From Bacteroidetes bacterium GWF2_33_38 (GTDB taxonomy: Bacteria > Bacteroidota > Bacteroidia > Bacteroidales > GWF2-33-38): a stretch of 64,000 nucleotides of DNA. Below are positions 30,202 through 40,035 of this stretch, one piece after another. The first letter of the stretch is position 1. Every line of letters starts with the position of its first letter. The position numbers and the translations under genes were made by a program. The notes beneath the pieces were generated by a model. It was not told where the DNA came from and ran no database searches. It saw nothing but the letters and a program-made list of their open reading frames with translations. Location: NCBI GenBank assembly GCA_001769505.1, contig MEOF01000032.1, positions 1-64,000 on the forward strand. Reading direction: 5' to 3'.

Positions 30202-31047
30202 ATGATATTAATTGCAGATAGTGGCTCAACAAAAACCGATTGGGCTTTTCTTGAAAACGGCAAGTTGATTTCGGAATTCTCGTCAGAAGGCTTAAATCCA
30301 TATTTTCTAGACGAGTCGCAAATATTTGAAATTATGACAATTACTTTTCAAGATTTTGATAGAAAAACAGAAGTGTCGGATATTTTCTTTTATGGAGCAG
30401 GTTGCAATTCAAAAATCACGAATTCGAAAATCGAAACCGAACTCAAAAAGTTATTTATACATGCTCAAATCGAAGTTGAGAGCGATATGTTGGGAGTTGC
30501 ACGAAGCGTGTTTGCAAAAAAATCAGGAATTGCTGTAATACTTGGAACTGGTTCAAATTCATGTCTTTATGATGGCACTAATATTACCATGCAAGTTGGT
30601 TCGTTTGGATATATTTTAGGTGACGAAGGTAGTGGCTCAAATATTGGAAAATCGTTTATTACATCTTTTTTAAATAATGAATTGCCTAGCGAGATTTCAA
30701 AACTGTTTTATGCAGAATTTAAACTAGATACAACTTCAATCATCGAAAGTGTATATCGTAACCAGTTTCCAAATCGATATTTAGCTTCGTTTACAAAGTT
30801 TATGGCAAAAAATATTGAAAATCAAAGCATAAAAAAAATTGTTAAAAATAGCTTTAGAGAATTATTCAGCCGAAAATTATCAAAATATGATTTACAAAAT
30901 CACGAAATCGCTTTTGTAGGTTCAATTGCTTTTCACTTTTCTGATATTCTGAAAGAGGTTGCCGATGAATATAATGTTACCATCAATCAAATCGAAAAAA
31001 CTCCTATGAAAGGTTTAATGACATTTCATGCTAGTCAATCGATTTGA
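30202..31047 (+). CDS. N-acetylglucosamine kinase-like (BadF/BadG/BcrA/BcrD ATPase family)
   Basis: 'MILIADSGSTKTDWAFLENGK...VILGTGSNSCLYDG...GSFGYILGDEGSGSNIGKSFI'. Confidence 0.85.
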   Translation: MILIADSGSTKTDWAFLENGKLISEFSSEGLNPYFLDESQIFEIMTITFQDFDRKTEVSDIFFYGAGCNSKITNSKIETELKKLFIHAQIEVESDMLGVARSVFAKKSGIAVILGTGSNSCLYDGTNITMQVGSFGYILGDEGSGSNIGKSFITSFLNNELPSEISKLFYAEFKLDTTSIIESVYRNQFPNRYLASFTKFMAKNIENQSIKKIVKNSFRELFSRKLSKYDLQNHEIAFVGSIAFHFSDILKEVADEYNVTINQIEKTPMKGLMTFHASQSI

Positions 31048-31228
31048 GAATTTTTTCAACCTCCGCTTCAGTTTTATAAAGTTTATCTTTGCAAATTTTA
31101 ATTAACTCGGATACTCGCTTAACTTTATCGGCAAGTTCGTCAATATCAAGATCTTCGTTTTCAATTTTTTCAATAATTCCTTCTATTTCTGCGTAAGCCT
31201 CGGTGTAAGTTATACTTTTCTTTGTCAT
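31031..31228 (-). CDS. xseB: Exodeoxyribonuclease VII small subunit
   Basis: 'TYTEAYAEIEGIIEKIENEDLDIDELADKVKRVSELIKICKDKLYKTEAEVEKIL'; convergent 17-bp overlap with the NAG kinase gene. Confidence 0.88.
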   Translation of the reverse strand: MTKKSITYTEAYAEIEGIIEKIENEDLDIDELADKVKRVSELIKICKDKLYKTEAEVEKILKSID

Positions 31229-31374
31229 AAATTAAAATTTGCATAAAGTTAAAAATAAATAATTCAAAAGCCAGAAAGAAAAACAATCACATTTCAAGTA
31301 AATATTGTAAAATATTAAAAATTTACACTTCTTTTTTAACTTTTCGATTATAAATAGAGAATGTTTTTTAACTT

Positions 31375-31382
31375 TAGCTTTG
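31375..31382 (+). promoter_or_regulatory. Candidate -7 element TAGCTTTG upstream of the SpoIIE array
   Basis: Matches TAnnTTTG, 30 nt before ATG 31412; no convincing -33 TTTG at the right distance. Confidence 0.35.
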
Positions 31383-31411
31383 GTTGTTTTTGACATAAAA
31401 AATCAAATCGA

Positions 31412-34400
31412 ATGAAATTTAAGCTGATTATAACAATACCAATATTTTTTTTGATGATTTCGGCAGATATTTTTTCACAGAAATCGAATCTGAAATTTAA
31501 ACATTTGACCAATAAAGATGGACTTTCGCAAAATTCTGGGCGAGCTATCATTCAAGACGACAGAGGTTATATGTGGTTTGGTACCGAAATGGGTTTAGAT
31601 AGATTCGATGGATACTCGTTTTTATCATATACCCATAATCCTCTCGATAAAAATAGCTTACGAAATATTTACATAAATTGTATTGCACAATCGTCGAAAG
31701 GGGAAATTCTGATTGGTACCGATGGAGGAGGACTAAATTGTTTGAATGTTGAAACTAACATTTTCACAAATATTCTGCACGACGAAAACGATAAAAATAC
31801 CATTTGCGGAAACGTAATTTTTGCTGTTTATGAAGACAGAGAGCAAAATTTATGGATTGGAACAACAACCGGATTAAGTAAATACAATCGAGAAACAAAA
31901 TCAGCAAGCAATTTTTACTATAATGAAAATAATGCAACCAGTTTATGCAACGATGTTATATTTGATATAATAGAAGATAAATTAGGGAATATTTGGCTTG
32001 GAACATATTCAGGACTTTGCAAAATAAATAAACAAAATCACAAGATTGAACGAATACCCGAAATTAATTTTTTTGTCCGAAAATTACAGGTAGACAATAA
32101 TGATAACTTATGGGTTTCATCTCCCACTAATGGATTAACATGCTACGATATTAAAAACAATCGTGTAAATACGCAAATTCTAGATTTTGAAAAAATTGCA
32201 AAAATCAGCAATAACAGTATTTGTGATATTATTTTTGAAAACGAAAATAATTGTTGGATTGCCACAACTGATTCTGGGTTGATATATTTCGACAAAACAA
32301 AAAATCTATATTCTACAATCAGGCATAACCCATACATTCAACATAGTATAGCCAGCGATAAAATCCGAAGCATTTATCTTGATAATGCCGGAGTTCTTTG
32401 GGTTGGCACACACTTCAACGGAATAACCTACTACGACACTCATAGCAAACCTTTTAATCATTTTGTTGCAGATAAAGAAAATAAACATTTTTTCAAATCT
32501 ATTACTCCCATCATGCAAGCCTCCGATGGATTAATATACATGGGACTGCAAACAGGCGTTCTTATTTACGATGCAGAAAGAGACAACTCGACATTACTAA
32601 AACACGAACCAACTCAGGCGAATAGTTTAAGCAACGATTTTATCACTTGTTTTTTTGAAGACACAGATGGCGAAGTTTGGATTGGAACCGACGAAGGATT
32701 AAACCTGTATAATCCTAACACAAAAAACATTACTCGTTTTTTTCCCGAAGAAAATAATTCTAATTCACTAGGTGGAGTTTCTGTTTGGGACGTTAAACAA
32801 GATGAAGACGGAATTATTTGGATTGCAACTTGGGGTGGCGGTATTGCCAGCTACAACAAAAAAAACAACAAATTTTCTCGCTATCAACACAACGAAAATA
32901 ATGAGAATTCGCTAAGCGTAAATAATACACATTTAGTATATGAAGATAGCAAGGGATATCTTTGGTTTGGGACATGGGACGGAGGGCTAAATCGTTACGA
33001 TAAAACTAAAAATGAATTTAAAATATATAAACATAAACCTGACGATATAAATAGCTTAGGACACGATATTATCATGTCGGTTTGTGAAGATAAAGATGGA
33101 AATATTTGGATTGGGACATTCGGTGGCGGAATTGACAAATTGGATATAAAAACAAATAAATTTTCACATTTTACCATCGAAAATGGTTTGCCTAGCAACA
33201 CAATTATGGGCATTTTAACCGACCAAAAAAATAACTTGTGGATAACCACAGCAAAAGGAATTTCTAAATATTCAATCGTCGATAATATATTTAGAAACTA
33301 CGATATTTCTGATGGCGTTCAAGGAAACGAGTTCTCGCAGCACGGTTACTTTAAAACTCCAACCAGCAAGTTTCTTTTGTCGGGAGCTGACGGATTCAAC
33401 TTTTTTAACCCTGATAGCATTATCGATAGCAAATACATTCCGAAATTGCTAATCACAAAGTTCAAAGTAAAAAACAAAGAAATTTTGCCAAGCGACAGCA
33501 CATTTCTGAAAGAACCCATTTACAAAACAAAAAACATTGTACTAACTTATCACGAAAATGTTTTTGAATTTGAATTTACAGCTTTTCATTATGCAAATAC
33601 CGATAAAATTCAGTACAAATACATGCTCGAAGGCTTTGAAACAGAATGGAATTATGCTGAAAATTTAAGAATTGCCAAATACACAAATCTTTCGCAAGGC
33701 GAATATGCTTTCAACGTAATGTCGACCAATTGCGACGGTGTATGGTGCGAAAATACGACATCTATACACATTACCATTTTGCCACCATTTTGGAAAACAA
33801 CTTGGTTTTATATAGCATCAATCGCATTTTTAATTTTATTGATTTTTTCTATCATGCGTTTTCGCGAACAAAAATTGCAAAAGGCTAAACGAATATTAGA
33901 ACAAAAAGTAAAAGAACGAACCATTGAAATAGAGCAGCAAAAAGAAGAAATTACAGCTCAACGCGATTCTATTCTAGTACAAAAGGAAGAAATTTTACAG
34001 AAAAACGAAGAAATTACAGCTCAGCGTGATTTAGTTACCGCTCAAAAAAATAAAATTGAACATATCCATCACGAAATTACCGATAGTATTCATTATGCAA
34101 AACGAATTCAAGGTGCCATTTTACCCACACAAGAATTTGCTGAAAAAATTCTTCCAAATCACTTTGTGCTTTTTAAACCAAAAGACATTGTAAGCGGCGA
34201 TTTTTATTGGATGACAAAAGTCGAAAATCAAGTCGTAGTTGCTGTGGCAGATTGCACTGGACACGGAGTACCAGGAGCTTTTATGAGTATGTTAGGTGCA
34301 GCATTTTTAAACGATATCGTTAATAAAGAATATATCACACAACCAGCGGTAATTTTGCGACGATTACGAAAAGAAATCATTCGAGCATTGCAACAAAAAG

Positions 34401-34900
34401 GTGAAGTTGGTGAGCAAAAAGACGGAATGGACATCGCCCTTTGTGCAATTGATTTCGATAATATGAAATTGCAATTTTCAGGAGCAAATAACCCTCTTTA
34501 CATAGTTAAAAGTTTATCAAGTTCATCAAGTAATAAAGTTGAAGAAAACAAAAGTTCCGACTTTATAAACTTTACGAACTTTGAACTTTACGAACTAAAA
34601 GGAGATAAAATGCCAATAGCCATTTATGAACGAATGGACAAATTTACTGTTCACGAAATTGATATACAAAAAGGCGATTGTTTGTATTTGTTCAGCGATG
34701 GTTATGCCGACCAATTTGGTGGTCCAAAAGGTAAAAAATTTATGTCGAAACAATTGAAACAATTATTAATTGACAATTATCAATTACCAATGCAAGAACA
34801 AAAAGAAGTATTGGAAAATGCAATCGAAAACTGGATGAATTACGAAAAAGATATTTACGAACAAATTGATGATATTACCGTGATGGGTATTAAAATTTAA
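31412..34900 (+). CDS. Array gene 1: two-component-type propeller + Y_Y_Y + TM + coiled coil + SpoIIE phosphatase
   Basis: Propeller repeats 'DGLSQNSGRAIIQDDRGYMWFGTEMGLDRFDGYSF'; TM 'WFYIASIAFLILLIFSIM'; SpoIIE motifs SGDFYW, VADCTGHGVPGAFMSMLG, QKDGMD, GANNPL, FSDGYADQFGG, DDITVMGIKI. Confidence 0.9.
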   Translation: MKFKLIITIPIFFLMISADIFSQKSNLKFKHLTNKDGLSQNSGRAIIQDDRGYMWFGTEMGLDRFDGYSFLSYTHNPLDKNSLRNIYINCIAQSSKGEILIGTDGGGLNCLNVETNIFTNILHDENDKNTICGNVIFAVYEDREQNLWIGTTTGLSKYNRETKSASNFYYNENNATSLCNDVIFDIIEDKLGNIWLGTYSGLCKINKQNHKIERIPEINFFVRKLQVDNNDNLWVSSPTNGLTCYDIKNNRVNTQILDFEKIAKISNNSICDIIFENENNCWIATTDSGLIYFDKTKNLYSTIRHNPYIQHSIASDKIRSIYLDNAGVLWVGTHFNGITYYDTHSKPFNHFVADKENKHFFKSITPIMQASDGLIYMGLQTGVLIYDAERDNSTLLKHEPTQANSLSNDFITCFFEDTDGEVWIGTDEGLNLYNPNTKNITRFFPEENNSNSLGGVSVWDVKQDEDGIIWIATWGGGIASYNKKNNKFSRYQHNENNENSLSVNNTHLVYEDSKGYLWFGTWDGGLNRYDKTKNEFKIYKHKPDDINSLGHDIIMSVCEDKDGNIWIGTFGGGIDKLDIKTNKFSHFTIENGLPSNTIMGILTDQKNNLWITTAKGISKYSIVDNIFRNYDISDGVQGNEFSQHGYFKTPTSKFLLSGADGFNFFNPDSIIDSKYIPKLLITKFKVKNKEILPSDSTFLKEPIYKTKNIVLTYHENVFEFEFTAFHYANTDKIQYKYMLEGFETEWNYAENLRIAKYTNLSQGEYAFNVMSTNCDGVWCENTTSIHITILPPFWKTTWFYIASIAFLILLIFSIMRFREQKLQKAKRILEQKVKERTIEIEQQKEEITAQRDSILVQKEEILQKNEEITAQRDLVTAQKNKIEHIHHEITDSIHYAKRIQGAILPTQEFAEKILPNHFVLFKPKDIVSGDFYWMTKVENQVVVAVADCTGHGVPGAFMSMLGAAFLNDIVNKEYITQPAVILRRLRKEIIRALQQKGEVGEQKDGMDIALCAIDFDNMKLQFSGANNPLYIVKSLSSSSSNKVEENKSSDFINFTNFELYELKGDKMPIAIYERMDKFTVHEIDIQKGDCLYLFSDGYADQFGGPKGKKFMSKQLKQLLIDNYQLPMQEQKEVLENAIENWMNYEKDIYEQIDDITVMGIKI

Positions 34901-34902
34901 AT

Positions 34903-37473
34903 ATGAAAAAATATTTTATAATTATAGTAGCATTATTTACTGGTTTAAGCAATAGTTTTGCTCAAAACAAAATTGCGATTGATAGTCTTCAAAATATAAT
35001 TATTTCTGTTGAAAAAGAATGTACTACACTCTGCGAGAAAGACACACTCAGAATAAAAGCATACATAGAATTAAGTTCTTTGATACTAAATAGTCAACCA
35101 GATTCTTCATACAAACTAAAACAAAAAGCTAAAAATCTTTCGAAAGAATTGTTAAAATCTACCAACCTGAACGTCAAAAATGTTTCAGGAATTAAGAATG
35201 ATTTAGCAGCAGCAATTATTGGCTGTGGATTGTATTATGAAATTAAGGGCAAAAATGACAAAGCAATTGAAGCGTACAATGAAGCAATAATAATTTTTGA
35301 AGAAACAAATAATAAAGAAGGCATTTCAAAATGCTTAAACAATATTGCAACCATTAATTTTAGAGCTGGAAAAATTATTGAAGCCTTAAACTATTTTAAT
35401 AAAAATTTGATAATTCTTCAAGAGTTAGGAAATAAGCAAGGTATAGCTGTTACATTGAATAACGTTGCTCATATATGTTTAAATCAGGGAGACGTTAAAA
35501 AAGCATTAGATTATTTTTCAAAAAGCCTTAAAATACTTGAGGAAATTAATGACAAAAAAAGTTTGGCAACTTTACTTAACTCTATAGCAGGAGCATATGC
35601 TGATCAAGGAGACTACGATAAAACTCTCGAATTTATTAACAGAAGTCTATCAATTTTTGAAGAACTAAACGATAAAAAAGGAATTGCAGAAATATTAAAT
35701 AATTTAGGAAATATTTATGAAAAACAAGCTAAAATTGATACTGCAATAATTTATTACAATAAATCATTATTAATCAGACAAGAAATTGATGATAAAAGGG
35801 GTATTTCAATTTGCTTTAATAATATAGCAGGAATTAAACTTAAATTAGCCAATAAAGCTAAATTGGAAAATGATATATCTAAATCTAAATTATTGATAAA
35901 TGAAGCTGAAGATTTTTACAAAAAGAGTTTAGAAATTAAAACAGAGATTAATGATAAAATTGGTCAGGTTAATGTTTTAATAAATCTTGCAAAAATTGCA
36001 AAGTTAAATAATCAATTATTAAACAAAGTTACAATAGTTTCAGAAGCATACAGAATTAGTAAAGATTTAGGTTTTCCAAAAGAGATTCAAAATTCGGCTT
36101 CTTTAATGAAAGATATAGCATTATTAAAGGGAGATATTACCAAAGCTTATTTCTATTTATCAGAAGAAATTACAATGCGAGATAGCATACAAAACGAAGA
36201 AAATTATAAAGCCATCCAAAAACAGCAAGTAAGGTATGAATATGAAAAAAAATCCACAGCTGATAGTATATATCACGCAAAAGCTATGGAAATTAAAAAC
36301 TTGCAAATGGCAAAAATTGAAAAAGAAAAAGAGAATCAACTAATATTGATTTATTCATTCATAGTCGGATTTATTATAATTTTAATTTTTTCAATAGTTA
36401 TTTTTCGTCTATTTATCCAAAAAAAGAAAGCTAACATTAACCTTGCTGAACAAAAATTAAGAATTCAACATCAAAACAATAGCTTAATACAAGCCAATGA
36501 AGAAATTAATGCACAAAAAGAAGAAATTTTAACTCAGCGCGACGAAATTGAAGCACAACGAGATTTAGTTGTGGAACAAAAAAGCCATATCGAAGAAATT
36601 CACAAAGAAGTAACCGACAGTATTATTTATGCTAAACGCATTCAACAAGCAATGTTGCCTGATTTTTCGGTAAGCAGTAATCAGTATTCAATATTCCAAA
36701 AAACTACCGATTACCAATTACCAATTACTGATAACTTTATTTTATTCCGCCCCAAAGATATTGTTTCAGGGGATTTTTATTGGACTGCACAAATTGAAAA
36801 TCATTTGATTTTTGCAGTAGCCGATTGTACCGGTCATGGTGTACCTGGTGCATTTATGAGTATGCTTGGGATTAGCTTCTTAAACGAAATTGTGCATAAG
36901 CAACACGTTATTCAAGCAAATCAAATTTTAAATGAATTGCGAAAAGAAATAATAAATGCCTTACAGCAAAAAGGCGAATCGGGCGAACAAAAAGATGGAA
37001 TGGACATGAGCCTAGTGGTAATTGACAATTCACAATTTGCAATTAATAATTATTGTTACGCCCAATTTGCTGGAGCAAATAATCCGCTTTGGATAGTGAA
37101 AAGTGATAAGTTAAAAGTGAAAAATGAAGAAAATACTAAACTTGATGAACTTTCAACTTTTAACTTTCAACTTGACGAAGTCAAAGCCGACAAAATGCCT
37201 ATTGCTATCTACGAACGAATGGACAATTTTACCAATCATGAAATTGAAATAAACCAAGGTGATTGTTTATATTTGATGTCTGACGGATACGAAGACCAAT
37301 TTGGAGGTCCAAAAGGCAAAAAATTCTTATCCAAAAACCTAAAACAATTACTTTTGGACAATTCACAATTGCCAATGAAGAAGCAAAAAGAAATTTTAGA
37401 AAAAACCATAACAGATTGGATTGGAAATGGAGAACAAATTGACGATATTACAGTATTAGGAATTAAAATTTAA
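34903..37473 (+). CDS. Array gene 2: TPR + TM + coiled coil + SpoIIE phosphatase
   Basis: TPR repeats; TM 'LILIYSFIVGFIIILIFSIVIF'; full SpoIIE motif set. Confidence 0.9.
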   Translation: MKKYFIIIVALFTGLSNSFAQNKIAIDSLQNIIISVEKECTTLCEKDTLRIKAYIELSSLILNSQPDSSYKLKQKAKNLSKELLKSTNLNVKNVSGIKNDLAAAIIGCGLYYEIKGKNDKAIEAYNEAIIIFEETNNKEGISKCLNNIATINFRAGKIIEALNYFNKNLIILQELGNKQGIAVTLNNVAHICLNQGDVKKALDYFSKSLKILEEINDKKSLATLLNSIAGAYADQGDYDKTLEFINRSLSIFEELNDKKGIAEILNNLGNIYEKQAKIDTAIIYYNKSLLIRQEIDDKRGISICFNNIAGIKLKLANKAKLENDISKSKLLINEAEDFYKKSLEIKTEINDKIGQVNVLINLAKIAKLNNQLLNKVTIVSEAYRISKDLGFPKEIQNSASLMKDIALLKGDITKAYFYLSEEITMRDSIQNEENYKAIQKQQVRYEYEKKSTADSIYHAKAMEIKNLQMAKIEKEKENQLILIYSFIVGFIIILIFSIVIFRLFIQKKKANINLAEQKLRIQHQNNSLIQANEEINAQKEEILTQRDEIEAQRDLVVEQKSHIEEIHKEVTDSIIYAKRIQQAMLPDFSVSSNQYSIFQKTTDYQLPITDNFILFRPKDIVSGDFYWTAQIENHLIFAVADCTGHGVPGAFMSMLGISFLNEIVHKQHVIQANQILNELRKEIINALQQKGESGEQKDGMDMSLVVIDNSQFAINNYCYAQFAGANNPLWIVKSDKLKVKNEENTKLDELSTFNFQLDEVKADKMPIAIYERMDNFTNHEIEINQGDCLYLMSDGYEDQFGGPKGKKFLSKNLKQLLLDNSQLPMKKQKEILEKTITDWIGNGEQIDDITVLGIKI

Positions 37474-37490
37474 GAAATACAAGCAACAAA

Positions 37491-40031
37491 ATGAGAGAAA
37501 ATATTTTTAATAACGATTTTAAAAAATTAATATTTATACTGATAATTTTAATCAATATCATTATAATTCAAACTGTTAATGGGCAAAATTGTGATTCATT
37601 GTGGAATATATATAATAATGCAAAAAACGATACCACTCGAATAAAGTTATTAAACGAAGAAATTGGCTATATATACGAAACAATCAATATTGATTCAGCA
37701 ATATTTTTCTACAACAAAGCAATAGCATTAGCCGATAAAAATATAATGCAAAAAACAAAAAACGAAACCACATTTCTTAACCTAAAAGCAACATCTTTAC
37801 GTTATATAGGCATTGTATATATTGACAATGAACAATTTGACAAAGCAATAGAATATTACTTAAAATCATTAAAAATATTTACTCAGATTGGTAATAGCGA
37901 AGGAATGGCGAGCTGTTATACAAATTTAGGAAACGCTTACAATAATAAAAGCGATTATTACAAAGCAATCGAGTTTTTTCTGAAGTCTTTAAAAATTGAC
38001 GAAAAAAGTGGAAATAAAAAAGGAGTTTCAATGTGCTATACAAATATTGGAGCTGTCTACGCTTCTTTAGGAAATTATGATAAGTCAATCGAGTATTTTC
38101 TAATGTCATTAAAAATAAAAGAAGAATTGAAAGACATTAAAGGTATTTCCAATTGCTATAACAATATTGGGATTATTCATAAAGAGCAAGGAAATTACAA
38201 GAAATCTATTGAGTTTTTACTAAAAGCATTAGAAATTGATGAAAAAAATGGAGATCAAATTGGAGCCTCCTATTGCATAACAAATATTGCCAACGTATAT
38301 AAAAATCAAGGAGATGATGACAATGCATTATCGTACTATTTTAAAGCATTAGATTTTTTCGAAAAATATGATGATAAAATAGGAATGACTTCATGTTATG
38401 GTAATATTGGAAGTATGTACCTTCGAAAAGCTGAATATGACAAGGCTAGTGAATTTTTCTTAAAGTCATTAAAAATTAACGAAGATTTAGGATTTAAAGA
38501 GGGAATTGCACAAATATATTTTCAACTCTCATCTCTTAATGTAACTCTCTCGGAACAAAAAAATATTAGTGCCCAAATAAAATTAAATTATGTGAGTAAA
38601 TCTATCGATTACGGACTAAAATCTATGTTTGTAGCACAAGAGATAAAAGCACTTCCTCGTATTTATGATGCAGCAGAAGTATTAATGGAAAGCTATAAAA
38701 TATCTCACAATTACATAAAATATATGGAATATGCAGAAATATTCATTGCAACCAAAGATAGTATGTTTTCGGAAGAAAAAACAAAGGCTCTTACCGAAAT
38801 GGGGACGAAATACGAATCTGAAAAAAAGCAACTTGAAATAGATAAAATGCAAAAACAAAAAGAACTTGATAATAAAACAATTGAGGCTCAGCAAGCGGAA
38901 AATAAAAAGCAACAAATTATCATAGTTTCTGCAATTGGAGGGTTTTTGATAATATTGGTTTTTTCTATAATTATTTTGAGAATGTTTGGTCAAAAACGAA
39001 AAGCAAATATCTTGCTTGCCTCTCAAAATGCTGAAATCACTCAACAAAAAGAAGAAATATCGGCTCAACGCGACGAAATTGAAGCTCAAAGAGACACTGT
39101 TGTTTTACAAAGGGATCACATCGAGGAACAAAATAAAGAAATTACTGACAGTATAAATTATGCTAAACGAATTCAACATGCTGTCCTACCCGACTTCGAT
39201 ACTATGAACATGATACTTGGCGAACATTTCATTTTATTCAAACCCAAAGACATTGTTTCCGGAGATTTTTATTGGGCTACGATTTTCAAAAATTGGCAAA
39301 TATATACTGTGGCAGATTGTACTGGACACGGTGTTCCGGGTGCATTCATGTCGATGCTCGGAATTAGTTTCATTAACGAAATTGTGCGAAAAGAAGAAGT
39401 TTCTCAAGCCAGCCACATACTTGATCATCTCAGAACTAGAATCATTGAATCGCTCAAACAAAAAGGAATTTCGGGCGAACAAAAAGACGGAATGGACATC
39501 AGTATGTGCGTATTAAATTTGGAAACACAAAAACTTCAATTTGCAGGTGCAAATAATCCGCTTTGGATAGTGAAAAGTGAAAAGTTAAAAGTGAATAGTG
39601 ATGAGTTACAAGATGAAAGTTTATCAAGTCCTTCAAGTTATAAAGTAGATAAAAAATCAAATTCCTTTGCTGTCATTCCAAACTCTCCCCCTGTCATTCC
39701 GAACGAACGTGAGGAATCTAACTTTCAACTTTATGAACTAAAGCCCGACAAAATGCCAATAGCCATTTACGAACGCATGGACGAATTCACTAATCATGAA
39801 ATTGAAATAAACCAAGGCGATTGCCTATATTTAATGTCCGACGGATACGAAGACCAATTTGGAGGTCTTAAAGGCAAAAAATTCTTATCCAAAAACCTTA
39901 AACAATTACTTTTGGACAATTCACAATTGACAATGAAGAAGCAAAAAGAAATTTTAGAAAAAACCATAACAGATTGGATTGGAGATGGCGAACAAATTGA
40001 CGATATTACGGTAATGGGAATTAAAATTTAA
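37491..40031 (+). CDS. Array gene 3: TPR + TM + coiled coil + SpoIIE phosphatase
   Basis: TPR repeats; SpoIIE motifs; in-frame 'VIPNEREESNF' repeat peptide. Confidence 0.9.
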   Translation: MRENIFNNDFKKLIFILIILINIIIIQTVNGQNCDSLWNIYNNAKNDTTRIKLLNEEIGYIYETINIDSAIFFYNKAIALADKNIMQKTKNETTFLNLKATSLRYIGIVYIDNEQFDKAIEYYLKSLKIFTQIGNSEGMASCYTNLGNAYNNKSDYYKAIEFFLKSLKIDEKSGNKKGVSMCYTNIGAVYASLGNYDKSIEYFLMSLKIKEELKDIKGISNCYNNIGIIHKEQGNYKKSIEFLLKALEIDEKNGDQIGASYCITNIANVYKNQGDDDNALSYYFKALDFFEKYDDKIGMTSCYGNIGSMYLRKAEYDKASEFFLKSLKINEDLGFKEGIAQIYFQLSSLNVTLSEQKNISAQIKLNYVSKSIDYGLKSMFVAQEIKALPRIYDAAEVLMESYKISHNYIKYMEYAEIFIATKDSMFSEEKTKALTEMGTKYESEKKQLEIDKMQKQKELDNKTIEAQQAENKKQQIIIVSAIGGFLIILVFSIIILRMFGQKRKANILLASQNAEITQQKEEISAQRDEIEAQRDTVVLQRDHIEEQNKEITDSINYAKRIQHAVLPDFDTMNMILGEHFILFKPKDIVSGDFYWATIFKNWQIYTVADCTGHGVPGAFMSMLGISFINEIVRKEEVSQASHILDHLRTRIIESLKQKGISGEQKDGMDISMCVLNLETQKLQFAGANNPLWIVKSEKLKVNSDELQDESLSSPSSYKVDKKSNSFAVIPNSPPVIPNEREESNFQLYELKPDKMPIAIYERMDEFTNHEIEINQGDCLYLMSDGYEDQFGGLKGKKFLSKNLKQLLLDNSQLTMKKQKEILEKTITDWIGDGEQIDDITVMGIKI
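39691..39719 (+). repeat. In-frame copy of intergenic-type repeat CTGTCATTCCGAACGAACGTGAGGAATCT inside array gene 3
   Basis: Encodes VIPNEREES; absent from the nine paralogs. Confidence 0.75.
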
Positions 40032-40035
40032 GCTA

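Noticed and set aside
38682-39089. 135-aa minus-strand ORF
   Set aside because: Antisense to the TPR/TM/coil region of array gene 3; Phe/Leu-rich composition typical of antisense AT-rich coding DNA. The same applies to 54200-54619, 41251-41460, 47181-47414 and 13327-13635.
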